A stretch of 64,000 nucleotides of DNA from Microvirga arvi (GCF_016892765.1 NZ_JAFEMD010000002.1:62001-126000), one strand, 5' to 3'. Shown: positions 1 to 8,661, numbered from the stretch's first letter. Made by a program: numbers and translations. The notes: a model not told the origin generated them from the sequence alone.

Positions 1-790
1 CGACGGACACGAGGTTGTCGTCGAAATGGTAGAGCCAGGAGCCGCCGCCGGCATTGTTCGGCAGCGGCCAGCCCATGGAGTGGCGCACCAGCCCTGGCCG
101 GAAGTGCTCGGGCTTGACCTGCCACAGCTCCTTGATGCCGATGCCGTATTTCTGGTGGTCGCGGTCCTGGTTGAGGCCGAAGCGCTCGACCATCTGCTTG
201 GTGAGCGAGCCCCGCGCCCCTTCGCCGAAGATCGTGTACTTGGCGCGCAGCTCCATGCCGCGGGTGAAGTTGGCGTTGGGCTCGCCATTGCGGCTGATGC
301 CCATGTCGCCGGTGGCCACTCCCACCACCTTGCCGTCGTCGATCAGGACCTCGGCGGCCGGGAAGCCCGGATAAATCTCGACGCCGAGCTCCTCCGCCTT
401 GCGGCCGAGATAGCGGGCAACGTTGCCGAGCGAGCCGACGAAGTTGCCGTGGTTGTTCATGAGCTTGGGCATGAACACGTTGGGCAGCTTCACCCCGCCG
501 GCATGGCCCAGATACATGAACTCGTCGGCGGTGACTTCCGTCTTGAGGGGACGGTCGGGATCGGAGCGCCACTCGGGCAGAAGACCGTCGAGGCCGATCG
601 GGTCGATCACCGCGCCGGACAGGATGTGCGCGCCGACCTCGGAGCCCTTCTCGACCACGACCACGGAGAGGTCCGCTCCTGCCTCGGCCGCCTGCTGCTT
701 GAGCCGGATGGCAGTCGCCAGGCCCGCAGGACCTGCGCCCACGACGACGACGTCGAATTCCATCGATTCACGGGCGGGCAGATCGGCCAT
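1..790 (-). CDS. Electron transfer flavoprotein-ubiquinone oxidoreductase, N-terminal part (runs off left edge)
   Basis: ETF-QO is an inner-membrane FAD and 4Fe-4S protein that passes electrons from ETF (fatty-acid, amino-acid and choline oxidation) to ubiquinone. The 263 codons present begin MADLPARESMEFDVVVVGAG. They carry an N-terminal dinucleotide-binding motif (VVVGAGPAGLATAIRLKQ) and the family-typical stretches GAHILSGAVIDPIGLDGLLP and YGIGIKELW. The ATG at 790 is preceded by GGAGGAAG at a normal distance. The Fe-S-binding C-terminus lies outside the window. A plausible sigma70 promoter lies just upstream. Family assignment is confident; only the end is missing. Confidence 0.93.
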   Translation of the reverse strand, partial: MADLPARESMEFDVVVVGAGPAGLATAIRLKQQAAEAGADLSVVVVEKGSEVGAHILSGAVIDPIGLDGLLPEWRSDPDRPLKTEVTADEFMYLGHAGGVKLPNVFMPKLMNNHGNFVGSLGNVARYLGRKAEELGVEIYPGFPAAEVLIDDGKVVGVATGDMGISRNGEPNANFTRGMELRAKYTIFGEGARGSLTKQMVERFGLNQDRDHQKYGIGIKELWQVKPEHFRPGLVRHSMGWPLPNNAGGGSWLYHFDDNLVSV

Positions 791-836
791 GGCTTCCTCC
801 TGATACGCAGTTCAACGCTTGAGCGGATGGATGGTT

Positions 837-866
837 TACATATGAACTATCTGTCCGATTTCTCAA
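837..866 (-). promoter_or_regulatory. Candidate sigma70 promoter for the ETF-QO gene
   Basis: Read on the minus strand there is TTGAGA (861-866), an 18-base spacer and TATGTA (837-842), about 45 bases before the start codon at 790. Both hexamers resemble the consensus. No experimental support; low GC compared with its surroundings. Confidence 0.35.
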
Positions 867-990
867 GCCGTTCTTATCAACTCACTCTCCTAGCTGCATT
901 GCCGCGATGCTGAAAGTTCCCTTTCCGCATAAGGTTATGCTCAAACCCGATCATCGTCTGATTTGAGGGAGAATCGTCAGCTCGCTCTGG

Positions 991-1092
991 CGCACCGTGC
1001 GGACCCGAAGGGCCGCGCTCAACGATGCGCCGCTTAAGAATGAGCATCGGATGGATCCCAAAAGTGCAAGTCCACTTTTGGGTCCGAGGCTC
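991..1092. repeat. Palindromic MITE-like repeat, copy R1
   Basis: Member of the intergenic family described in the findings. It starts GCGCACCGTGCGGACCCG, continues through GATGCGCC and ends with the hairpin core AGCATCGGATGGATCC, CAAAAGTG / CACTTTTG, GGTCCGAGGCT. It sits between the divergent ETF-QO and ogt genes, about 75 bases before ogt. The rest of the 791-1166 gap shows nothing else beyond the candidate promoter. Confidence 0.8.
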
Positions 1093-1166
1093 AAGCAGGG
1101 CAGTTGTATCAGTGGGAAAAGACCATCTCGAGTTGTTCGACAGCGACGGGAGGTTTACAAAAGGGC

Positions 1167-1733
1167 ATGCAGGATCAGCCGTCCCACCACGCAGCGTTCT
1201 ATACGCTTTTCGAGACTTCCATCGGCCTTTGTGGGCTGGCCTGGAACGAGCGTGGCGTGGTCGGCTTTCAGCTCCCCGAGGACAGCCCATCCAAGACCCG
1301 TGCCCGCCTTGCCAGGCGCTTTCCCGGGATCGTCGAAGCCCCGCCGCCATCGGACATCCAGGGCATCACCGCCGATGTGACGGCCCTGCTCCAGGGCGAT
1401 GCGCGGGATTTGTCTGCCGTGCCGCTGGACATGGACGGCGTGCCGGATTTCGACCGCCGTGTCTACGAGATTGCCCGCGGGATCCCACCGGGCCGCGTGC
1501 TGACCTATGGTGAGGTTGCCTCCCGACTGGGCATCAACAACGCTCGCGCCATAGGCCAGGCTCTCGGGCGCAATCCGTTTGCCATCATTGTGCCCTGTCA
1601 CCGGGTCGTTGCAGCGGACGGCAAGCTCGGAGGTTTCTCGGCCAATGGCGGCGCCGCGACCAAGCGTCGGCTCCTTGCCATTGAAGGTGCCAGACGTGAC
1701 GAGAACCCGACACTCTTCGATCTGATTTCGTGA
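1167..1733 (+). CDS. ogt: Methylated-DNA--protein-cysteine S-methyltransferase
   Basis: Suicide repair enzyme that removes O6-alkyl groups from guanine onto its own cysteine. The 188-residue protein has the C-terminal DNA-binding helix segment (GRVLTYGEVASRLG), a ring of family residues (NNARAIGQALGRNP) and the active-site motif PCHRVVAADGKLGGF. The ATG at 1167 is chosen because GGGAGG and AAGG lie just before it; an upstream in-frame ATG at 1104 lies next to repeat R1 and adds 21 residues unlike the family. The next gene, a uracil-DNA glycosylase, is on the same strand 69 bases away, forming a small repair pair. Confidence 0.93.
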   Translation: MQDQPSHHAAFYTLFETSIGLCGLAWNERGVVGFQLPEDSPSKTRARLARRFPGIVEAPPPSDIQGITADVTALLQGDARDLSAVPLDMDGVPDFDRRVYEIARGIPPGRVLTYGEVASRLGINNARAIGQALGRNPFAIIVPCHRVVAADGKLGGFSANGGAATKRRLLAIEGARRDENPTLFDLIS

Positions 1734-1802
1734 GAATAGGACCCATTGGGTTCTTCGCAGACCTGAGTTGTCCACAGCCCCTTGAATGCTTACATACGGA
1801 TC

Positions 1803-2627
1803 ATGCAGGATCTCCCCTCCGACCGTGACGCTCTCCAGGCGCTCCTCGACTTCCATGTCGAGGCGGGGGTGGACCTTGCGCTCGACGAAACTCCGCACAA
1901 CCGCTTCGCCGAGCCGAAATCCAAGCCTGCTCAGCCAAAGGTTTCCCCGCCCAAGGCCGAACCGGCCAAACCCACCTCTCCTCCCCGCGCCCTTCCGAAG
2001 GCGGCTGCGAGCGCTCCCGAGGAGGTGGCGAGCCTCGCTCGCGAGCAGGCGCGCCATGCACAATCGCTGGAGGAGCTTGAGGCGATCCTGGCGGGCTTCG
2101 ACGGCTGCACGCTGAAGTTCTCCGCCAAGAACCTCGCTTTTGCCGACGGCAACCCGGAAGGCCGAGTGATGCTGGTGGGCGAGGCTCCCGGTGCGGACGA
2201 GGACCGGATCGGCAAGCCGTTCATGGGCCGGTCGGGGCAGCTGCTCGACCGCATGCTCGCCACGATCGGGCTCGACCGCTCCCAGGTTTATGTGGCCAAC
2301 ATCGTGCCCTGGCGTCCGCCTGGCAACCGCACGCCGACACCCCAGGAAATCGCCATCTGCAAGCCCTTCATCACGCGGCAGATCGAATTGGCGAGCCCGG
2401 AACTCCTGCTCTGCCTCGGCGGGCCTGCGGCTCAGAACCTGCTCGGCATCAAGGAGGGAATCCTGCGCACGCGCGGACGCTGGTTCACCTACAAGACCGA
2501 GGACGGACGCGAGATCCGGGCGCTTCCGACCCTGCACCCGGCCTATCTCCTGCGCCAGCCCCTGCAGAAGCGCCTTGGCTGGCGGGATTTCCAGGCCCTG
2601 CGGCGGGCATTGGACGGCAAGGAGTAG
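1803..2627 (+). CDS. Uracil-DNA glycosylase, family 4 type (Fe-S)
   Basis: Removes uracil from DNA in base-excision repair. The 274-residue protein has a proline/alanine-rich N-terminal tail (about residues 30-80) and then the UDG superfamily fold, with motif 1 GEAPGADEDRIGKPF and the following GRSGQLLDRML, a central VYVANIVPWRPPGNRTPTP, and C-terminal motif TLHPAYLLRQP. Cysteines around FDGCTLK, ICKPF and LLCLGGPA fit the family 4 cluster pattern. A TTG at 1782 would add seven residues; neither start has a strong ribosome-binding site. Family clear, exact start uncertain. Confidence 0.9.
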   Translation: MQDLPSDRDALQALLDFHVEAGVDLALDETPHNRFAEPKSKPAQPKVSPPKAEPAKPTSPPRALPKAAASAPEEVASLAREQARHAQSLEELEAILAGFDGCTLKFSAKNLAFADGNPEGRVMLVGEAPGADEDRIGKPFMGRSGQLLDRMLATIGLDRSQVYVANIVPWRPPGNRTPTPQEIAICKPFITRQIELASPELLLCLGGPAAQNLLGIKEGILRTRGRWFTYKTEDGREIRALPTLHPAYLLRQPLQKRLGWRDFQALRRALDGKE

Positions 2628-2715
2628 GCTACCCCATCAACCGTCTTCGGAACCGGTTGATATGCTCACGCCTTAAGATCCTGCGGCATCCTGTGCTGCG
2701 GCTGGAAGGTGAATC

Positions 2716-3582
2716 ATGCGCTGGGAAGACTTTCGAACCTCGTCCAATGTGGAAGACCGTCGCGGCATGGGCATGGCGGGCGGCGGGGGCCTCGGAATAG
2801 GAGCGATGGTGATCCTCGGCCTCGTCGGCTGGGCCCTCGGGATCGACCCCCGCATCCTGATCGGCGGCGCCGAGATGATGACGGGCGGCGGCTCCGGCTA
2901 CCAGCAGCAACAGCAGGGCCGGCAGGGCGCACCGCAGGACGAGGCCGGGCGCTTCGCCTCTGCCATTCTCGGCAACACGGAAGACGTGTGGAACACGGTC
3001 TTTCCCCAGCAGGTCAATCGGCAGTACCAGGCACCGAAGCTCGTGCTCTTCTCGGATGCCACCCGCTCAGGCTGCGGCGGCGCGCAATCGGCCATGGGGC
3101 CGTTCTACTGCCCGCTCGATCAGACCGTCTACATCGACCTTTCCTTCTTCCAGGAGATGCAGCGCCGCTTCCGCGCCGGCGGCGACTTCGCCTATGCCTA
3201 TGTGCTCGCCCACGAGGTCGGCCACCATGTGGAAAACCAGCTCGGCATCCTTCCGCGGGTACAGGAGCGCCAGCAGCAGGTCAGCCGGACGGAGGGCAAC
3301 CAGCTCTCCGTGCGCGTCGAGCTGATGGCCGATTGCCTCGCCGGTGTCTGGGCGCACCATTCCGACCAGCGCTGGAAATCGCTTGAGCAGGGCGACATCG
3401 AGGAAGCCATTCGGGCGGCGGAAGCCATCGGCGACGACAGGCTGCAGAAGCAAAGCCAAGGCCGCGTGATGCCCGATTCCTTCACCCACGGCTCGTCCGA
3501 GCAGCGCGTGCGCTGGCTGACGACCGGCTTGAAGAGCGGGACGATCCAATCCTGCGACACGTTCCGGGCAAGCCGGCTTTAA
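2716..3582 (+). CDS. Neutral zinc metallopeptidase, YpfJ family
   Basis: Membrane-anchored protein of 288 residues with a predicted zinc protease fold (PF04228). After a glycine-rich start there is one hydrophobic segment (GIGAMVILGLVGWALGI, about residues 27-45), a glutamine-rich linker, then the periplasmic domain. Zinc-binding HEVGHHVEN is near residue 171, with a downstream ELMADCLAGVWAHH likely supplying the third ligand. The C-terminal FTHGSSEQRVRWLTTGL is typical. Good SD (GGAAGGTGA) before the ATG. The physiological substrate of the family is not established. Confidence 0.9.
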   Translation: MRWEDFRTSSNVEDRRGMGMAGGGGLGIGAMVILGLVGWALGIDPRILIGGAEMMTGGGSGYQQQQQGRQGAPQDEAGRFASAILGNTEDVWNTVFPQQVNRQYQAPKLVLFSDATRSGCGGAQSAMGPFYCPLDQTVYIDLSFFQEMQRRFRAGGDFAYAYVLAHEVGHHVENQLGILPRVQERQQQVSRTEGNQLSVRVELMADCLAGVWAHHSDQRWKSLEQGDIEEAIRAAEAIGDDRLQKQSQGRVMPDSFTHGSSEQRVRWLTTGLKSGTIQSCDTFRASRL

Positions 3583-3675
3583 GAGCGCTGAACGAACCTA
3601 TCTCCGGATAGAGCCGGAGCCGTGCGGGCAGATCTGCGGATCGCCCTTCCAGGATAGACTCTTGGACAACGTACC

Positions 3676-4269
3676 TCAGTGGAGGTGAGCCGGTGATGAG
3701 AACGGCTTGGTCGAATCCACCACGAACAGCGCGAACTCCTTCAGTTCGGCTGAGCCGCTGCTCGACACTTCCATAGGTACGTCGCCTCCATGACCCACCA
3801 GCGTCTGACCGCTGGAGACCCGTGCCACGCCGTGTGGGGTCTTCTGGGTCAATTCCCCGGAGAGCACGTAAAACGCCTCCGAACCCGGATGGGTGTGTAC
3901 GGACGTGACACTGCCGGGAGGACCGCCTGCCTCGTTGATGCGGAGAAGATACTGCGCGGCATTGATCCGAGGGAGCGGCCCGATTTCGGCGACCCGCTTG
4001 CCGCCTTTGGGGTCTTCTCCTGCGCGGCCAAGTTCGAAGAGCCAAACCTTGCCTTCTGACTCGGCGACGAGTCCGAATGGACCTGCGGCCGCTTGCGCCT
4101 GATCCTTGCTCTCGAAGGTGTCGATGCGCCAGAACAGGTCGCCTGCCGGCAACTCCGCCACCTTCTTCTCGACCAGCGGCTTGACGGAGAAGGCTTGCTG
4201 CGCGGTTGCCGGTGAGGACAGAATGAACAACCCTGGGACCAATGCTGCGATGAGCTTGCGTTTCATCAT
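3676..4269 (-). CDS. Exported cupin-domain protein
   Basis: 197-residue secreted protein with a Sec signal peptide (MMKRKLIAALVPGLFILSSP, cleavage near ATAQQA). The cupin metal-binding motif 1 appears as VHTHPGSEAFYVLSGELTQ (H, H, E), and motif 2 as GHGGDVPMEVSSSG, without the usual histidine. Start at 4269 has GGAGAGGTTGT upstream. It converges on the zinc peptidase gene; the 93-base gap shows no clear terminator. Substrate unknown; the periplasmic location and cupin fold suggest small-molecule binding or oxygenase chemistry but nothing more can be said. Confidence 0.8.
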   Translation of the reverse strand: MMKRKLIAALVPGLFILSSPATAQQAFSVKPLVEKKVAELPAGDLFWRIDTFESKDQAQAAAGPFGLVAESEGKVWLFELGRAGEDPKGGKRVAEIGPLPRINAAQYLLRINEAGGPPGSVTSVHTHPGSEAFYVLSGELTQKTPHGVARVSSGQTLVGHGGDVPMEVSSSGSAELKEFALFVVDSTKPFSSPAHLH

Positions 4270-4484
4270 ACAACCTCTCCAATGCTGGACGTGCTGCGGC
4301 ACGAGTTTACGGATGCCCGTCAGGGCTCCGTTCGACTAAGTTGTACGCAATCTTCTGGTCGCGTTGGGTCAACGACCGGATGGTTTTCACGATGCGCCTT
4401 TTAAACCTCAAAATCCAGATGAAATAGGCTGCCAGAGGCTCTGGCTTCTTGCTTCGCTCACGCCAAAATGACGAGGCGGCGCCA

Positions 4485-4530
4485 GGCGGATATTGGCGAC
4501 CCGGCAGCAAGCCGGGTATGACAGGGACGC
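4485..4530. repeat. Small intergenic palindrome before moaB
   Basis: ACCCGGC (4499-4505) pairs with GCCGGGT (4511-4517) and is followed by ATGACAGG. This is the common rhizobial intergenic hairpin style, also seen at 7759-7794 and 49135-49217. The 4270-4560 gap otherwise shows no gene. Confidence 0.5.
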
Positions 4531-4560
4531 TAATGCCTCCCTTAAGAATAGGCCCTCTCC

Positions 4561-5115
4561 ATGCCCGGCATCGACGACACACTCCCCTTCGTTCCGCTCG
4601 GCATCGCCGTGCTGACCGTTTCCGACACGCGCTCGCTCGATGAGGACAAGTCCGGCGCGACGTTGGCGGAGCGGCTGGCGAAGGCAGGACACAGGCTCGC
4701 CGACCGCGCCATCGTGACGGATGACGTGGAGGCGATCCGCGGCAAGGTGCGGGCTTGGATCGCAGACGCAACCGTGGATGTGATCATCACCACGGGCGGC
4801 ACGGGCTTTACCGGCCGCGACGTCACGCCCGAGGCCATCGAGCCCCTGTTCGACAAGCGCATGGAAGGCTTCTCGGCCGTCTTCCATCGCATTTCGTATG
4901 ACAAGATCGGCACCTCGACGATCCAGTCGCGGGCCACCGCCGGCGTTGCAGGAACGACCTTCATCTTCGTGCTGCCGGGCTCGCCCGGCGCCTGCAAGGA
5001 TGCCTGGGACGGCATCCTGTCCACGCAGCTCGACTACCGCTACCGGCCCTGCAACTTCGTCGAGATCATGCCGCGCCTCGACGAGCACCTGAAGCGTGGC
5101 AAGCTGAAGCGTTGA
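4561..5115 (+). CDS. moaB: Molybdenum cofactor biosynthesis protein B (molybdopterin adenylyltransferase family)
   Basis: MoaB/Mog-family protein of 184 residues acting at the molybdopterin adenylylation step. Family motifs: LTVSDTRSLDEDKSG near the N-terminus, ITTGGTGFTGRDVTPEAIEP in the substrate-binding loop, FDKRMEGFSAVFHRISYDKIG and the C-terminal LPGSPGACKDAW. The length is normal. It stands alone on the plus strand, convergent with the unknown gene that follows. No other Moco genes are nearby. Confidence 0.93.
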   Translation: MPGIDDTLPFVPLGIAVLTVSDTRSLDEDKSGATLAERLAKAGHRLADRAIVTDDVEAIRGKVRAWIADATVDVIITTGGTGFTGRDVTPEAIEPLFDKRMEGFSAVFHRISYDKIGTSTIQSRATAGVAGTTFIFVLPGSPGACKDAWDGILSTQLDYRYRPCNFVEIMPRLDEHLKRGKLKR

Positions 5116-5133
5116 GCAGACAAGCCCGCTGCC

Positions 5134-5895
5134 TCATGTCAGCGAGACGGTCTCCGCAATCATGGAGTCGAGAACAAGGTCGTCACAGGCTCCCATGAGC
5201 CAGAGATGATCGATGTCGAACTGTAGGATCGTGCGATCCCACCAGCTTTCGATCAGCGAGGCGAGCGCCGCAGTCTCGTCGGCATCGAGATCGTCCGTCA
5301 TGTTGTAGAAACCGACGACATAGAGATCGGTTTCGCGGCAGCCCAGGATGCCCTGAATCCGGCGGAAGACGTTCTCTCCCCTTCGGCTTTCGGGATAGGC
5401 TCGAAGGTACAGCCGGCCGCGATTGACGCTGCCGGAAAACAGCCCTCGCAGCTCGACATGAACGGGGCCGAGCGCGGCCAAGTCCTGCCGTTGCGATGGA
5501 GCAAGCACGGGCGGCTCTCCGGTTGAGAGCGAACCGCAGATCGTCGCATGCAGCTTGTCCTGGCGTCTGCCCAGCAGATCCCAGGCGATCTTGCGGGCAA
5601 ACGGCGATGCTCTCATGGCCTCGTCCAATTCGCGGTAGGAGGGAGATCGCAGGAGAAGATCGCCTGGGATCGGCAGCACGAGGGAGAACACCCGCTCGTG
5701 CCGGCCCATGACGTAGGATGAGCCCTCGCGCGTCCTGATAACGCGCGGATGATCGGGAGCGACGAGCGGCAGGTGCGCGAGCCGATAGGTTTCGTCGAGA
5801 ACGAGCCCCTCGCCGGAGGTGAAACGCGTCCGGCTGCGCTCGTAGCCAAGCTCGGGATCCTGGCAGAACAGGCGTGCAGGAGGGGAATGATTCAT
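5134..5895 (-). CDS. Hypothetical protein, possibly phosphoesterase-like
   Basis: 253 residues, soluble, no signal peptide or membrane segment. I do not recognise the family. One HATI sequence (KLHATICGSL, near residue 115) resembles a single 2H-phosphoesterase motif, but the second HxTx motif expected of that superfamily is not seen, so this is weak. C-terminal half is acidic with aromatic stretches (DLYVVGFYNMTDDLD). It starts seven bases after the stop of the upstream glycosyltransferase-like gene, so the two are almost certainly co-transcribed and may work together. Confidence 0.7.
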   Translation of the reverse strand: MNHSPPARLFCQDPELGYERSRTRFTSGEGLVLDETYRLAHLPLVAPDHPRVIRTREGSSYVMGRHERVFSLVLPIPGDLLLRSPSYRELDEAMRASPFARKIAWDLLGRRQDKLHATICGSLSTGEPPVLAPSQRQDLAALGPVHVELRGLFSGSVNRGRLYLRAYPESRRGENVFRRIQGILGCRETDLYVVGFYNMTDDLDADETAALASLIESWWDRTILQFDIDHLWLMGACDDLVLDSMIAETVSLT

Positions 5896-5902
5896 GGAGG
5901 GC

Positions 5903-6394
5903 TCAGCCGAAGACGGGATCGCGTTCGATGGTGGCGGAGAGCCGCACGGGCATGCGCGCCCTCACCTCGTTCGTCAACACCTGACGATGCACGAGATCGC
6001 CGCCGCGCACCCGTGATCCGGCAACCAGAGCGTTGAATGCGCTCAACAAGCCCGCCTGCCGACGCCGCATCCGCGCGAGCCCCTGCTCGGGGCTGGACAG
6101 GGCCACGAACCGGTCGAGCACCCGGATCCAGCCCTCCTGCGGAATGTCGCCGTCGTCGAGGCACAGGAGCCAGTCGCGCCGCGCGACCCGCGCACCCTCC
6201 GTCCAGGAGCCGCGCTCGGCCACGACCAGGGTCGCGCCGACGGCGTCGGCCACCTTCGCCAAGGTGTCATCCGGCCTGTCGGCCAGAATGACGGCGTCGC
6301 CGACGAGACCGGCGGCAACGGCGGGCACAAGGGCGCTCAAGGTAGCGGCGAGGGCCTCGGGCCCATGGGTCACGCGGATGAGAACGGTAATCAT
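5903..6394 (-). CDS. Glycosyltransferase-like (GT-A fold) protein
   Basis: 163 residues beginning MITVLIRVTHGPEALAATLS, followed by alternating strands and helices as in a family 2 nucleotide-binding domain. An acidic cluster LCLDDGDIPQEGW around residue 80 sits where the DXD metal site would be. Unlike normal family 2 enzymes it is short and has no acceptor or membrane domain, so it may be a minimal or degenerate transferase. The ATG at 6394 is preferred over a longer form that reads into repeat sequence. First gene of a two-gene unit with the unknown protein downstream. Confidence 0.6.
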   Translation of the reverse strand: MITVLIRVTHGPEALAATLSALVPAVAAGLVGDAVILADRPDDTLAKVADAVGATLVVAERGSWTEGARVARRDWLLCLDDGDIPQEGWIRVLDRFVALSSPEQGLARMRRRQAGLLSAFNALVAGSRVRGGDLVHRQVLTNEVRARMPVRLSATIERDPVFG

Positions 6395-6433
6395 ACGAAC
6401 AGTATAGCTCCAGTTTTCCGGTCCGTCGCCAGG

Positions 6434-6468
6434 GCATCGTGCTGAAAAGTGGATCCGGTTTCTGCGCG
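6434..6468. repeat. Partial MITE-like repeat, copy R2
   Basis: Only the left part of the family is present: GCATCGTGCTGAAAAGTGG followed by ATCCGGTTTCTGCGC. The hairpin core found in the other copies is missing, so this looks like a truncated remnant in the divergent region between the glycosyltransferase and radical SAM genes. Confidence 0.6.
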
Positions 6469-6561
6469 AGGCTCTCACACATTCATTCAGGCTCTCTTGA
6501 TTTTGTTCCTGTTTTGTTCTTAAGCTTGCAGCCTCCGTCGACAGATTCGCTCGAGGCTGCC

Positions 6562-7743
6562 ATGACTGCCCGCCCCAAGGATCAAGGCTATGATCCCGCC
6601 CGTTCCAGGCCTGCGAAGCGAACGCCCCTGGAGGCGGCGGAGGCTGCCCGGCGGCGCATGGACGATCCGGCTTACCGCGTCGAGGTGGATCGCCGCCGCG
6701 GCCGTGGCGCTTCGGCCAACCCGACGGGGCGCTACGAGCCGGCGCAGCGCGAGACCTTCGACGATGGCTGGACCATCGAGGAGGAGCTGCCCTCCCTCCC
6801 CACCGAAGTGATCGTCGAAAAGCCGCGCACGATCATCACCAGGAACGATTCGCCCGACATCCTCTTCGAGAAGTCGATCAATCCGTATCGCGGCTGCGAG
6901 CACGGCTGCTCCTATTGCTTCGCCAGGCCCACCCACGCCTTCCAGGGCCTGTCCTCGGGTCTCGATTTCGAGACCAAGATCTTTGCCAAACCCAACGCGG
7001 CGGAGCTTCTGGAGAAGGAGCTGCGGGCCGCGAAGTACCAGCCGACCACCATTGCGCTCGGCTCGAACACCGACCCCTACCAGCCGGTGGAGCGGCGCTT
7101 CCGCATCACCCGCTCCATCCTCGAAGTGCTGAACCGGATGAATCACCCGGTCGGCATCGTGACGAAATCGGCCCTCGTCACCCGCGACATCGATATCCTG
7201 AGCCAGATGGCGGCAAGGCAGCTCGCCAAGGTCGCGATTTCGGTCACGACCCTCGACCCGAGGCTCGCCCGCCGCATGGAGCCCCGCGCCGCCACGCCCG
7301 CCAAGCGGCTCGAGACGATCCGCAGCCTCACCGGGGCGGGAATTCCTGTGACGGTGCTGGTCGCCCCCATCATTCCGGCGATCAACGATCACGAGATCGA
7401 GGCCATCCTGAAGGCCTGCACGGAGGCCGGCGCGCAGGAGGCCGGCTATGTGCTCCTGCGCCTGCCGCACGACCTCAAGGACCTGATGCGCGACTGGCTC
7501 GTCGAGCATTACCCGGACAAGCTCAAGCACGTCTTTACGCTGCTGCAGGAGGCGCGCGGCGGCAAGGATTACGATGCCGAGTGGAGCACCCGCCAGTCAG
7601 GCGTCGGCCCCTATGCCTGGATGCTCGGCCGCCGCTTCGAGACCGCGGCCGAGCGGCTCGGGCTCAACAAGCGGTCCTTGAGGCTGCGCACGGACCTGTT
7701 CAATGTGCCGCCGAAAGAGACGGGTCAGCTGAGTTTGTTTTGA
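6562..7743 (+). CDS. PA0069-family radical SAM protein
   Basis: 393-residue radical SAM enzyme. The SAM-cluster motif is YRGCEHGCSYCFARPTH (CxxxCxxC, near residue 115), preceded by a basic, disordered N-terminal 60 residues. The domain continues with a TIALGSNTDPYQPVE loop, VGIVTKSALVTRDID and GIPVTVLVAPIIPAINDHEI, matching the PA0069/Rv2578c group distantly related to spore photoproduct lyase. The substrate of the family is not established to my knowledge. ATG at 6562 is chosen because upstream codons read through repeat R2. It ends with a typical C-terminal QLSLF. Confidence 0.88.
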   Translation: MTARPKDQGYDPARSRPAKRTPLEAAEAARRRMDDPAYRVEVDRRRGRGASANPTGRYEPAQRETFDDGWTIEEELPSLPTEVIVEKPRTIITRNDSPDILFEKSINPYRGCEHGCSYCFARPTHAFQGLSSGLDFETKIFAKPNAAELLEKELRAAKYQPTTIALGSNTDPYQPVERRFRITRSILEVLNRMNHPVGIVTKSALVTRDIDILSQMAARQLAKVAISVTTLDPRLARRMEPRAATPAKRLETIRSLTGAGIPVTVLVAPIIPAINDHEIEAILKACTEAGAQEAGYVLLRLPHDLKDLMRDWLVEHYPDKLKHVFTLLQEARGGKDYDAEWSTRQSGVGPYAWMLGRRFETAAERLGLNKRSLRLRTDLFNVPPKETGQLSLF

Positions 7744-7758
7744 GGCTTCGCCCTTGCT

Positions 7759-7794
7759 GTCATCCCAGGGCTGCGGAGCAGAGCCCGGGATGAC
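7759..7794. repeat. Intergenic palindrome after the radical SAM gene
   Basis: GTCATCCCAGGGCT pairs with AGCCCGGGATGAC around a nine-base loop. There is no T-tract, so it is more likely a dispersed REP-like palindrome than a simple intrinsic terminator. Confidence 0.55.
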
Positions 7795-7866
7795 GCGGGA
7801 GGCTGCGACTCTTCTGAACGCTCCTAAGGGGTGACAGGGCGTCCGCCTTACCGCTTTGATCTGCCT

Positions 7867-8508
7867 ATGACCGCACCGATTCGCGCTCCTCGACTTCCTG
7901 ACCTCGGCCTCAGCCGCGAGCTTTGTGCCCGCGCTGAGGGCTACACATGCATCGCCGGGCTCGACGAGGTCGGGCGCGGGCCGCTGGCGGGGCCGGTGGT
8001 GTCGGCGGCGGTGGTGCTCGATCTCGACAATGTCCCTCAGGGCCTCGCCGATTCGAAGGTGCTCACGGCAGCCAGGCGCGAGGCGCTGTTCGCCGAGATT
8101 CTGGCGACGTCGCGAGTGGGCATCGCCTCGGTGTCGCATCAGGAAATCGATACCATCAATATCCGGCAGGCCTCGCTGCTTGCCATGTGCCGGGCGCTGG
8201 CGGCGCTCCCCTGCAAGCCGGATATGGCCCTCGTCGACGGCAACGACCCGCCGTGCCTTCCCTGCGCGACTGAAGCCGTGATCAAGGGTGATTCGAGCAT
8301 CGCATCCATCGCAGCGGCCTCGATCGTCGCAAAAGTGGTCCGCGACCGCATGATGGCGAGGCTTGGGAACGCTTATCCTGCTTATGGTTTTGCCAGCAAC
8401 GCGGGCTACAGCACCAAGGCGCATCTCTCGGCAGTCGCGAACGAGGGTCCTTGCCCCTTCCACCGCATGAGTTTTTCACCCTTGCGCCAAGGGTTACCGG
8501 ACCTGTAA
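7867..8508 (+). CDS. rnhB: Ribonuclease HII
   Basis: Cleaves RNA of RNA-DNA hybrids and single ribonucleotides in DNA. Catalytic motif GLDEVGRGPLAGPVV (first Asp and Glu, near residue 35), LVDGNDPPCLP with the next Asp, and IAAASIVAKVVRDRMM are all present in a 213-residue protein of normal length. The ATG at 7867 is preferred to a GTG 36 bases upstream. Adjacent to ccrM downstream, a conserved arrangement in rhizobial genomes. Confidence 0.95.
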   Translation: MTAPIRAPRLPDLGLSRELCARAEGYTCIAGLDEVGRGPLAGPVVSAAVVLDLDNVPQGLADSKVLTAARREALFAEILATSRVGIASVSHQEIDTINIRQASLLAMCRALAALPCKPDMALVDGNDPPCLPCATEAVIKGDSSIASIAAASIVAKVVRDRMMARLGNAYPAYGFASNAGYSTKAHLSAVANEGPCPFHRMSFSPLRQGLPDL

Positions 8509-8514
8509 CCGAAC

Positions 8515-8529
8515 TTAACGCCCGTTAAC
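8515..8529 (+). promoter_or_regulatory. CtrA-like TTAAC direct repeat upstream of ccrM
   Basis: Two TTAAC units start ten bases apart (TTAACGCCCGTTAAC). The CtrA recognition sequence is TTAA-N7-TTAA; here the gap is six. The site lies in the rnhB-ccrM gap, 139 bases before the ccrM start, and ccrM is a known CtrA target in Caulobacter. The spacing mismatch keeps confidence low. Confidence 0.35.
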
Positions 8530-8572
8530 TCAAAAAAATCCAATCTTATCAATGGGTAGGCAAGTTTTGCCG

Positions 8573-8589
8573 ATCCAAAATATTTGGAT
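8573..8589. promoter_or_regulatory. AT-rich palindrome upstream of ccrM
   Basis: ATCCAAA-ATA-TTTGGAT is a perfect 7-base inverted repeat 79 bases before the ccrM start, in an AT-rich stretch unlike the surrounding DNA. It could be an operator; no regulator is identifiable. Confidence 0.35.
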
Positions 8590-8661
8590 TTCATCGGGTT
8601 TGGAAACCTCCTCTTTACCCTATCCCATCATGATCCTGAGTGTCAGTTGCGTAACCGGTGA

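Noticed and set aside
5134-5895. 2H phosphoesterase / RNA ligase assignment
   Set aside because: Only one HxTx-like motif is found; the superfamily needs two.
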